From Pseudomonadota bacterium (GTDB lineage: Bacteria; Pseudomonadota; Gammaproteobacteria; Steroidobacterales; GCA-2729495), in the NCBI GenBank assembly GCA_030836925.1, contig JAUPLK010000079.1, positions 1-7,199 on the forward strand: 7,199 nt of DNA, given 5' to 3'. Both the position numbers and the translations under genes were made by a program. Shown in pieces: positions 1-5,356 of the stretch; within the stretch, counting starts at the first letter, position 1; every line of letters starts with the position of its first letter. Below the pieces are notes generated by a model that was not told the origin of the DNA, made no database searches, and saw nothing but the letters and a program-made list of their open reading frames with translations.

Positions 1-270
1 CACCACGACGCCGCCATGGCACTGCAGTTCGAGCACATCTTCGCCGGTATAGGAATCGGGCGCGGAAAAAAGCAGCGCGATGCCGGTGTCGATGGCCTGG
101 CCTTCGGCATCCAGGAAATCGCGCAGCTCCGCGTGGCGTGGCTGCGGCAGCTTGCCAAGCATGGCAGCAGCGATCTGCTGCACGCCGGGGCCCGACACGC
201 GGATCACGGCGATGCCGCCGCGCCCGGGTGGCGTGGCACGACCGGCGATGGTCACAACGGGTTGCGGCAT
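1..270 (-). CDS. mnmE: tRNA uridine-5-carboxymethylaminomethyl(34) synthesis GTPase MnmE (N-terminal part, cut by window edge)
   Basis: Reading leftwards from an ATG at 268-270 gives 90 codons open to the window edge, beginning MPQPVVTIAGRATPPGRGGI and containing SYTGEDVLELQCHGG at residues 73-87. These are hallmark stretches of the MnmE (TrmE) N-terminal domain, which binds the folate one-carbon donor and mediates dimerisation. The family is about 450 residues, so the helical domain, the inserted GTPase domain and the C-terminal Cys motif lie outside the window. With MnmG, the protein modifies the wobble uridine of certain tRNAs in the cytoplasm. The start lies 13 bases after the yidC stop with a weak GGCGG ribosome binding site, so it probably belongs to the rpmH–rnpA–yidC transcript. 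It is partial only because the sequence ends; no damage is seen. Confidence 0.95.
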   Translation of the reverse strand, partial: MPQPVVTIAGRATPPGRGGIAVIRVSGPGVQQIAAAMLGKLPQPRHAELRDFLDAEGQAIDTGIALLFSAPDSYTGEDVLELQCHGGVVV

Positions 271-283
271 CGCTACCGCCGGC

Positions 284-1957
284 TCAGTTGGCGCCAAGCA
301 CCTTGTTGATCCGCCACTGCTGGGCGATCGACAGCACCGAGTTGGTCAGCCAGTACAACACCAGCCCGGCCGGGAAAAAGGCAAACATGCCGGTCATGAG
401 TATGGGCATGGCCTGCATCATCTTGGCCTGCACAGGGTCCGGCGGCGGCGGGTTGAGTTTTTGCTGAAACCACATCGCGACACCCATCAACAGGGGCAGC
501 ACGAAATAGGGATCCCTTGAGGACAGGTCGGTGATCCACAACATGAAGGGTGCCTGACGCATCTCCACGCTCTCCAGCAACACCCAGTAGAAGGCCATGA
601 AGAAGGGAATCTGCACCAGCATCGGCAGACAGCCCGCGGCCGGATTGATCTTTTCCTTCTTGTAGAGATCCATCATGGCCGTGCTCAGCGCCTGCTTGTC
701 GTCCTTGTAGCGCTCCTGCAAAGCCTTCATGCGCGGCTGCATCTGGCGCATGCGCGCCATCGAGCGCCCGCTGGTCTCGCTGAGCTTGTAGAACACCAGC
801 TTGATGAGCAGCGTGCAGATGATGATGGCCAGGCCCCAGTTGCCGACAAAGCCATGAATTTTCTGGATGATCCAGAACAGCGGCTGGGCCAGCAGCGCAA
901 AGGCGCCGTAGTCGACGGTCAGGTCCAGCCCCGGCGCGATGGCCGCCAGCTGTTCCTGCATCTTCGGGCCGACGAAGAGCTGTGTCTTGAAGCTCGCTGA
1001 AGCACCGGGGGCGACCGTCTGCAGCGGTCCGATCGCGCTGATCAGGAAGCGTCCTTCGGCAAAGCGCGCTTCGTAGGTCCAGGGCTCGGCAGCCAGTGGT
1101 ACCGCCGCAGCCAGAAAGTGATGCTGTATGGCTGCCAGCCAGCCATTTTCCACTGACTGCGTGGCGGGTTTGCCGGCGAGATCTTCAACATCAAGCTTTT
1201 CGTATTTGCTGCCGTCGTAGATAACTGGTCCGTAGTAGGAATAGCTCTCCACATCGAACATCGAGCGTTCAGGTGGCACATAGTGACGTTGGAGCTGTAC
1301 GTATTTGGCAGCACGGTACGGTACTGAGCCCTGGTTGTGAACTGTGTATTCGAGGTCGATCCTGAAGCTGTTGCGGTGAAAGCGAAAGACCTTTTCGATA
1401 CTCAGGCCCGGTATGGGGCTTTGCCATTGCAGCGGCACCACGAGTTCATCGGCACCGTCGGCGAGCACGAACTCTGTACCGGCAGCGGTGTATTCAGTGA
1501 GGTGGTTGGGTTCGGGTTGCTGGTCTGCTGCACGCAGGCCGCTCTGGATGACGAAAAATGCATCAGGCTGGCTGTTCAGCAGTTGCAGCGGAACATCGGG
1601 CTGATCCTTGTGCACCGGATAAGTCGGCAACCTGGCCGCGCTGAGGTCGCCTCCATTCAGATCGATCTCGACGTCGAGTACACCGGTATGCACGCTGATC
1701 AGGCGGGCGGGCGCTGCTGCTGATTGCGCTGCCGGTGTGGCTGGCTGTGCGACCGGCGCCGCAGCACCCGGCAGCGCTGGCACACCATTGCTTGCAGCCG
1801 CTGTCGGCACGGCACCGGGATCGGCCGACAACGCGGTGGTGGCAGGCAAGGCAGCCGGCGCCTGCGGCTGAAACATCTGCTGCCAGCTCTGGATGGACAG
1901 CCAGATCAGGATCAGCAGTCCAGCCCAGGAGATGATGCGGAGATTATCGAGGTTCAC
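284..1957 (-). CDS. yidC: Membrane protein insertase YidC (Oxa1 family), 557 aa
   Basis: YidC inserts and folds inner-membrane proteins, alone or with the Sec translocon. Visible in order are an N-terminal membrane helix (about residues 6-28), an Ala/Pro-rich linker to about residue 85, a large periplasmic beta-sandwich domain to about 350, and the conserved C-terminal core. The core has a membrane helix with IIICTLLIKLVFYKL, a cytoplasmic hairpin (MARMRQMQPRMKALQERYKDD), then further helices with INPAAGCLPMLVQIPFF and FFPAGLVLYWLTNSVLSIAQQW. The groove position that is Arg in E. coli is Lys here (K386), as I recall from other gammaproteobacteria. I chose the GTG at 1957-1955 because AGAGG lies seven bases before it and it forms a GTGA overlap with the rnpA stop. 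A longer reading from a TTG at 1984 adds nine residues without comparable support. The length matches the gammaproteobacterial family. Confidence 0.96.
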   Translation of the reverse strand: MNLDNLRIISWAGLLILIWLSIQSWQQMFQPQAPAALPATTALSADPGAVPTAAASNGVPALPGAAAPVAQPATPAAQSAAAPARLISVHTGVLDVEIDLNGGDLSAARLPTYPVHKDQPDVPLQLLNSQPDAFFVIQSGLRAADQQPEPNHLTEYTAAGTEFVLADGADELVVPLQWQSPIPGLSIEKVFRFHRNSFRIDLEYTVHNQGSVPYRAAKYVQLQRHYVPPERSMFDVESYSYYGPVIYDGSKYEKLDVEDLAGKPATQSVENGWLAAIQHHFLAAAVPLAAEPWTYEARFAEGRFLISAIGPLQTVAPGASASFKTQLFVGPKMQEQLAAIAPGLDLTVDYGAFALLAQPLFWIIQKIHGFVGNWGLAIIICTLLIKLVFYKLSETSGRSMARMRQMQPRMKALQERYKDDKQALSTAMMDLYKKEKINPAAGCLPMLVQIPFFMAFYWVLLESVEMRQAPFMLWITDLSSRDPYFVLPLLMGVAMWFQQKLNPPPPDPVQAKMMQAMPILMTGMFAFFPAGLVLYWLTNSVLSIAQQWRINKVLGAN

Positions 1958-2379
1958 AGACAGGCCTCTTTCAACTTGGACCAATGCCGCGCAAGGCTGA
2001 TGAATAGTTCAGGGTTGGCCGCGCCTTTCGCAGCATCCCTGGCGAGTACGACCAGATCGACGGGCGGCAGCTCGGCACAACGGCTACGAAAGCTCTCGCG
2101 CACGAGACGCTTCAGACGGTTTCGGTCGATCGCATGGCGTACTTTCTTGCGCGATATGGCGAAGCCAAGACGCGGTATGGCCAGGGCATTGGGCCGGTAA
2201 AGTACCGTGAAAAACCGGTCGGCTGAACGCTGGCCGTGACGAAACACGCGATCAAAGTCAGTGGAGCTGAGAAGTCGGTGGCGCCTGTCGAAGCGTTGCG
2301 GGTGCTTGTCCGGCTGCTCGGGTTCGGAGCAACCGCCGCCGCCTGGTTCAGACGCTAAGACGGGCGCGGCCCTTTGCAC
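1954..2379 (-). CDS. rnpA: Ribonuclease P protein component (C5 protein); start uncertain
   Basis: RnpA is the basic protein cofactor of the RNase P ribozyme, which removes 5' leaders from precursor tRNAs. The conserved body begins at RFDRRHRLLSS (residue 29 in this reading), continues through PRLGFAISRKKV, and carries the RNA-contacting motif RNRLKRLVRESFR at 86-98. The start is odd: the frame has no ATG, GTG or TTG between the rpmH stop and the conserved body. The available starts are GTG at 2379 (141 aa, used here, 32-base overlap with rpmH) and GTG at 2427 (157 aa, 80-base overlap); neither has a clear ribosome binding site. The extra N-terminal stretch, rich in Gly, Pro and Glu, is unlike the family. 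Translation may be coupled to rpmH. The stop overlaps the yidC start as GTGA. Identity is secure; the N-terminus is not. Confidence 0.9.
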   Translation of the reverse strand: MQRAAPVLASEPGGGGCSEPEQPDKHPQRFDRRHRLLSSTDFDRVFRHGQRSADRFFTVLYRPNALAIPRLGFAISRKKVRHAIDRNRLKRLVRESFRSRCAELPPVDLVVLARDAAKGAANPELFISLARHWSKLKEACL

Positions 2380-2482
2380 GGCGACGCTTGATGACCAGCC
2401 GACCGCCCCGGGTAGCCATGCGGGCACGGAAACCGTGCGTACGGACGCGCTTGAGCTTGCTGGGCTGATAAGTTCTTTTCAT
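2348..2482 (-). CDS. rpmH: 50S ribosomal protein L34, 44 aa
   Basis: The 44-residue product begins MKRTYQPSKLKR and ends RRRAKGRARLSV, with HGFRARMAT in the middle. This is the full, very basic L34 protein of the large ribosomal subunit, close to the 46 residues of E. coli. The ATG at 2482-2480 is chosen because MKRT is the universal family start; upstream in-frame sequence only adds non-conserved residues. The ribosome binding site is weak (GCGGA, eight bases upstream). It is the first gene of the leftward operon, with a promoter about 50-80 bases upstream. Its 3' end is probably shared with the start of rnpA in another frame. Confidence 0.97.
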   Translation of the reverse strand: MKRTYQPSKLKRVRTHGFRARMATRGGRLVIKRRRAKGRARLSV

Positions 2483-2532
2483 GAGAAAAATCCGCTGGAA
2501 ATTCCGAAGGATGGGTCCGTTCGGGAGGCGCA

Positions 2533-2561
2533 AGGTTAAGGAGCGACCGCAGTGCTGTCAA
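2533..2561 (-). promoter_or_regulatory. Probable sigma70-type promoter of rpmH–rnpA–yidC–mnmE
   Basis: On the minus strand a perfect -35 hexamer TTGACA (2561-2556) is followed after exactly 17 bases by TAACCT (2538-2533), which keeps the first, second and last bases of the -10 consensus. Transcription would begin near 2526, leaving a leader of roughly 45 bases before the rpmH ATG. A DnaA box lies 15 bases upstream of the -35. The -10 is only a half match, so the call rests mainly on the -35, spacing and position. Confidence 0.6.
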
Positions 2562-2575
2562 GTAGACTAAAGCCC

Positions 2576-2584
2576 TGTGGATAA
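2576..2584 (-). promoter_or_regulatory. DnaA box, perfect TTATCCACA
   Basis: The plus strand reads TGTGGATAA, so the minus strand carries TTATCCACA, the strongest DnaA-binding 9-mer known from E. coli. It lies between the divergent rpmH and dnaA genes, 15 bases from the rpmH -35 and about 17 bases before the candidate dnaA -35. By analogy with E. coli, where a box between dnaA promoters mediates autoregulation, it could let DnaA repress its own gene. It could also be part of the origin, since pseudomonad origins extend into this interval. Confidence 0.8.
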
Positions 2585-2596
2585 CTCGGCAGCCGC

Positions 2597-2606
2597 AGTC
2601 TAGACT
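2597..2606. repeat. Perfect 10-base palindrome at the candidate dnaA -35
   Basis: AGTCTAGACT is its own reverse complement. Its last six bases are the TAGACT that I propose as the dnaA -35 element, so a dimeric regulator binding here would compete with RNA polymerase. No regulator is recognised from the sequence, and a 10-base palindrome can occur by chance. Confidence 0.4.
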
Positions 2607-2629
2607 TCCCCGGTCCGACTTCGTACAAC
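2601..2629 (+). promoter_or_regulatory. Candidate dnaA promoter
   Basis: TAGACT (2601-2606) and TACAAC (2624-2629) each match four of six bases of the sigma70 -35 and -10 consensus and are separated by 17 bases. Transcription would begin near 2636, giving a leader of about 20 bases that starts almost exactly at the hairpin over the ribosome binding site. No better pair was found between 2562 and 2655, but the match is modest. Confidence 0.35.
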
Positions 2630-2637
2630 CATAAACA

Positions 2638-2654
2638 GATTCACGGGGTGAATC
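2638..2654 (+). promoter_or_regulatory. Hairpin covering the dnaA ribosome binding site
   Basis: GATTCAC (2638-2644) and GTGAATC (2648-2654) are perfectly complementary seven-base arms around a GGG loop. The ribosome binding site GGGGTG (2645-2650) sits in the loop and the start of the right arm, and the stem ends two bases before the GTG start codon. A second, mutually exclusive five-base stem pairs CACGG (2642-2646) with CCGTG (2654-2658), which includes the start codon. The pairing is seen directly; a role in limiting or switching DnaA translation is inferred. Confidence 0.5.
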
Positions 2655-2655
2655 C

Positions 2656-3969
2656 GTGCAGTCTTCTCTCTGGGACCGCTGCCTGCAGCAGCTGCGGTCC
2701 GACCTGTCTGAACAGCAATTCAACACCTGGATCAGGCCACTGCAGGCCATCGAGGATCAGCAGCAAATCCGGCTGCTGGCCCCCAACCGCTTCGTGGTCG
2801 ACTGGGTCAGCAGCAACTGTCTGGGTCGTATCCAGGACAGTCTGCGCGACGTGCCCGGTATTCTGGTACGGGTTGAGGTGGGTAGCGTCGCAAGCGCGCC
2901 GCGGGAACCAGCAAGCAGCAGCAAGGCGCCTCGTGTCAGTGCCGCGATCGGCGGACGACTGAATCGCGAATACACCTTCGAAAATTTCGTGGAGGGCAAG
3001 AGCAACCAGCTCGCCAAAGCCGCAGCCATGCAGGTCGGCAGCAACCCCGGCATGGCTTACAACCCCCTGTTTATCTATGGTGGCGTCGGACTCGGCAAGA
3101 CCCACCTCATGCATGCCATTGGTAACCTGGTCATGGCTGGCAGGCCGGATGCGCACGTCGCCTATGTGCATTCCGAGCAGTTCGTCGGTGACATGGTGCG
3201 TGCGTTGCAGCACAACACCATCAATGGCTTCAAGGCGGCTTATCGTTCGCTCGATGCCTTGTTGATCGACGACATCCAGTTTTTTGCCAACAAAGAGCGC
3301 TCGCAAGAGGAATTCTTTCATACTTTCAATGCGTTGCTTGAAGGCCAGCGGCAGGTGATCCTCACCTGCGACCGCTTTCCCAAAGAGGTCAGCGGTCTCG
3401 AGGAACGGCTCAAATCGCGCTTTGGCTGGGGTCTTACGGTAGCGATTGAGCCACCGGAGCTTGAAACCAGCGTGGCCATCCTGATGAGCAAGGCAGCGGC
3501 CCGGCATATCCTGTTGCCCGAGGAGGTTGCATTCTTTATCGCCCAGCGCATTCGTTCGAATGTGCGCGAACTGGAGGGCGCCCTGCACCGGGTGATGGCA
3601 AACGCCACCTTTACCGGTCGGCCGATCACCCTTGAGTTTGCCAAGGAGGCACTGCGCGATCTACTGGCGCTGCAGGACAAACTGGTGACGATGGAAAACA
3701 TCCAGAAGATCGTCGCCGAATACTGCAAGATCCGGGTTGCCGACTTGTTGTCGAAGCGGCGCAATCGTTCCGTGGCAAGACCACGCCAGATTGCAATGAG
3801 CCTGTCGAAGGAACTTACCAACCACAGTCTCCCGGAAATCGGCGACCGTTTCGGCGGTCGGGACCATACGACCGTACTGCATGCCTGCCGCCGTATCAAA
3901 TTGCTCAGGGAGACGGATGCGCGCGTCCGTGAGGATTATCAGAATCTGTTGAGAATACTGACGGCCTGA
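2656..3969 (+). CDS. dnaA: Chromosomal replication initiator protein DnaA, 437 aa
   Basis: DnaA binds origin boxes, oligomerises with ATP and opens the duplex for helicase loading. Domain I (residues 1 to about 77) starts SSLWDRCLQQL and contains the conserved FNTWIRPLQ. Domain II is a short Ser/Ala/Pro linker (about 78-102), which accounts for much of the difference from the 467 residues of E. coli. Domain III is the AAA+ core: Walker A GGVGLGKT (142-149), Walker B LLIDD (202-206), and RLKSRF (251-256) carrying the likely arginine finger. Domain IV is the DNA-binding helix-turn-helix with the signature GDRFGGRDHTTVLHACRRI (396-414). The start is GTG at 2656, with GGGGTG spaced six bases before it and SLWDRC immediately after. 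It is divergent from rpmH, and the next gene, dnaN, lies 262 bases downstream. Regulation by the upstream DnaA box and the leader hairpin is plausible. Confidence 0.98.
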   Translation: MQSSLWDRCLQQLRSDLSEQQFNTWIRPLQAIEDQQQIRLLAPNRFVVDWVSSNCLGRIQDSLRDVPGILVRVEVGSVASAPREPASSSKAPRVSAAIGGRLNREYTFENFVEGKSNQLAKAAAMQVGSNPGMAYNPLFIYGGVGLGKTHLMHAIGNLVMAGRPDAHVAYVHSEQFVGDMVRALQHNTINGFKAAYRSLDALLIDDIQFFANKERSQEEFFHTFNALLEGQRQVILTCDRFPKEVSGLEERLKSRFGWGLTVAIEPPELETSVAILMSKAAARHILLPEEVAFFIAQRIRSNVRELEGALHRVMANATFTGRPITLEFAKEALRDLLALQDKLVTMENIQKIVAEYCKIRVADLLSKRRNRSVARPRQIAMSLSKELTNHSLPEIGDRFGGRDHTTVLHACRRIKLLRETDARVREDYQNLLRILTA

Positions 3970-3995
3970 ATTTACAGGATGGGTTCAGGCGGCTC

Positions 3996-4005
3996 ATGTG
4001 CACAT
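3996..4005. repeat. Perfect 10-base palindrome ATGTGCACAT
   Basis: ATGTGCACAT equals its own reverse complement and lies 27 bases after the dnaA stop. It could be a protein-binding site in the origin region, but no known consensus is recognised and it may be chance. Confidence 0.3.
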
Positions 4006-4028
4006 CAGCTGCGAACACCGTTAACATG

Positions 4029-4074
4029 CTGTGGGTAATTTGAAGTGGCGTAAAGGCGCACAATTTACCCACAG
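4029..4074. repeat. Inverted pair of DnaA-like boxes (TTACCCACA)
   Basis: The 14-base arm at 4029-4042 (CTGTGGGTAATTTG) and the reverse complement of 4061-4074 (CTGTGGGTAAATTG) agree at 13 of 14 positions, with an 18-base spacer. Each arm contains TTACCCACA: minus strand at 4030-4038, plus strand at 4065-4073. This differs from the DnaA box consensus TTATNCACA only at position four. The two boxes face each other with centres 35 bases apart. Their place in the dnaA–dnaN gap and the shared CTGTGGRTAA core with the perfect box at 2576 support DnaA binding. A cruciform or transcript stem-loop is an alternative reading. Confidence 0.6.
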
Positions 4075-4172
4075 GTATTACAGATGGAACAGACCTGGTT
4101 ACGCACGAAAAAAGAAGGCTGAAAGAGCTTGATTAACAGCGGTAAGACGCAGTTATCAAGTGTTCTGGACGG

Positions 4173-4220
4173 TGCTAATAACTACTACTATCTATATATC
4201 ACTCAATTAATTTTATAAGC
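4173..4220. promoter_or_regulatory. AT-rich candidate DNA unwinding element with DnaA-trio-like repeats
   Basis: From 4176 to 4218 the plus strand has 43 bases with seven C and no G, in sharp contrast to the GC-rich surroundings. It includes tandem CTA triplets (4182-4190) with further CTA at 4175 and 4192, so the lower strand reads 3'-GAT-GAT-GAT-5' moving rightwards, away from the DnaA-like boxes. That is the sequence and polarity of the DnaA-trio described in Bacillus subtilis, where DnaA filaments grip one strand to open the origin. A GC-richer patch (about 4165-4175) and a degenerate box TTATCAAGT (4153-4161) lie immediately to the left, as that model would require. Function is inferred. 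Confidence 0.5.
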
Positions 4221-4231
4221 AGGATCTGGGG

Positions 4232-5332
4232 ATGAAGTTCAGTACTTCGCGTTCAACGCTGCTCAAACCGGTACAGGCTGTGATCGGAGTGGTGGAGCGT
4301 CGGCAAACAATGCCGATACTCGCCAACCTGTTGCTGGTGGCAAAAGGCAACGAGCTGGCGGTCACTGCTACCGATCTTGAAGTCGAGCTGGTCGCGAAAG
4401 TCGGCATCGAAAAGATCAACACGCCGGGTGAGATCACGGTGCCCGGACGGAAGTTGCTGGATATCTGTCGGTCCTTGCCGGATGACGCAAGCATCCTGCT
4501 GGAGACCGATGGTGAGCGGTTGATCCTGAAGTCTGGCCGCTCACGGTTTGTGCTCGGCACGCTGCCAGCCGCTGACTTTCCGGTGGTTGACGATGTTCAG
4601 GCGGTACACACGCTGAGTCTCGGCCAGGCTGAGCTGCGGCTATTGCTTGAAAAGACCCAGTTTGCGATGGCCCAGCAGGACGTACGTTATTACCTGAACG
4701 GGCTTTTGCTCGAGACCGGCAAGAAGGCGATTCGGGCGGTAGCCACGGATGGTCATCGGCTGGCGATCTGCGAGCTGCCCGTCGCAGATCAGAAGAGTGG
4801 TACGCACCAAGTCATCATCCCGCGGAAGGGTGTACAGGAATTGCAGCGCCTCCTGAGCGACGAGGGCGAACTTGCTCTGACCACGGGATCGAATCATATT
4901 CGCGCTACGATCGGCGACATTCGCTTCACTTCGAAACTGATCGACGGAAGATTCCCGGATTATGAGAAGGTCATTCCGAAACCGCAGGCGAACGTGTTGA
5001 GGGCGGATCGAACCGTGCTTCGAGCTGCACTGCAACGAGCGGCGATCCTGTCGAATGAGAAATACCGCGGGGTACGGCTGGATCTGGTGGCGGCAATGCT
5101 GCGGATTCAGGCTAACAATCCCGATCAGGAAGAGGCGCGCGACGAGATTGAAGTCGAGTACAGCGGCGAACCGATCGAGATTGGTTTCAACGTGAACTAC
5201 CTGCTGGATGCACTGGCGGCGGTCGATAGCGAACAGGTGCAACTGGGTTTTGTTGACGCCAGCAGCAGCTGCCTGATCAGTGCGCCTGATGGCAAGGGCG
5301 CCCGCTATGTCGTGATGCCCATGCGGCTGTAG
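4232..5332 (+). CDS. dnaN: DNA polymerase III beta subunit (sliding clamp), 366 aa
   Basis: DnaN forms the ring-shaped dimer that tethers DNA polymerase III and other partners to DNA. The length equals the E. coli protein. Three similar clamp domains fill about residues 1-120, 125-245 and 250-366. Recognisable conserved stretches are LLKPVQAVIGVVERRQTMPI near the start, ATDGHRLA (171-178), IDGRFPDYEKVIPK (237-250), and the C-terminus YVVMPMRL, part of the pocket that receives clamp-binding peptides. The ATG at 4232 has AGGA seven bases upstream. The stop is 24 bases before recF, so the two are probably cotranscribed. The region before it is the candidate unwinding element, so any dnaN promoter would overlap the origin; readthrough from dnaA is also possible. 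Confidence 0.98.
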   Translation: MKFSTSRSTLLKPVQAVIGVVERRQTMPILANLLLVAKGNELAVTATDLEVELVAKVGIEKINTPGEITVPGRKLLDICRSLPDDASILLETDGERLILKSGRSRFVLGTLPAADFPVVDDVQAVHTLSLGQAELRLLLEKTQFAMAQQDVRYYLNGLLLETGKKAIRAVATDGHRLAICELPVADQKSGTHQVIIPRKGVQELQRLLSDEGELALTTGSNHIRATIGDIRFTSKLIDGRFPDYEKVIPKPQANVLRADRTVLRAALQRAAILSNEKYRGVRLDLVAAMLRIQANNPDQEEARDEIEVEYSGEPIEIGFNVNYLLDALAAVDSEQVQLGFVDASSSCLISAPDGKGARYVVMPMRL

Positions 5333-5356
5333 GCCGGGATTTTCAGCGCTCAGGAC

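Larger units (their letters stand above)
3970..4231. other. oriC: Candidate origin of replication (dnaA–dnaN intergenic region)
   Basis: This 262-base stretch has no gene. From left to right it holds a ten-base palindrome, an inverted pair of DnaA-like boxes (4029-4074), a purine-rich stretch near 4107-4135, and an AT-rich, G-free tract (4176-4218) ending just before the dnaN ribosome binding site. Genes on both sides are transcribed away from the central region. The dnaA–dnaN interval is a common origin location in bacteria, but in pseudomonads the rpmH–dnaA interval is used, and that interval has the one perfect DnaA box here. The origin may therefore span both intervals. A weak promoter for dnaN (TTATCA at 4153, TAATAA at 4176, 17-base spacing) is possible. 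No convincing terminator for dnaA is seen. Confidence 0.6.

Noticed and set aside
1958..1984. Longer yidC reading from TTG at 1984
   Set aside because: It adds nine non-conserved residues and lies deep in rnpA, whereas GTG at 1957 has AGAGG at good spacing and the family N-terminus follows it.
1724..2200. Open frame of 158 codons on the plus strand across yidC and rnpA
   Set aside because: It runs antisense to two conserved genes, is rich in Arg and Ser as expected for a shadow frame, and resembles no family.
2641..3588. Open frame of 315 codons on the minus strand opposite dnaA
   Set aside because: It lies wholly opposite the well-supported dnaA frame and has no recognisable domain; long antisense frames are expected in high-GC coding DNA.
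3970..4020. Rho-independent terminator after dnaA
   Set aside because: No GC-rich stem followed by a T run is present; the palindrome at 3996 is short and lacks a T tract.
4099..4107. TTACGCACG as a third DnaA box in the dnaA–dnaN gap
   Set aside because: It differs from TTATNCACA at two positions, and one is the last A; too weak to call alone.
4214..4219. TATAAG as a -10 element for dnaN
   Set aside because: Transcription would begin within or after the dnaN ribosome binding site at 4221-4224, so it could not serve dnaN in the usual way.
4640..5242. Open frame of 200 codons on the minus strand opposite dnaN
   Set aside because: It is a mirror of the dnaN coding sequence with no family resemblance and no promoter or ribosome binding site that I can see.
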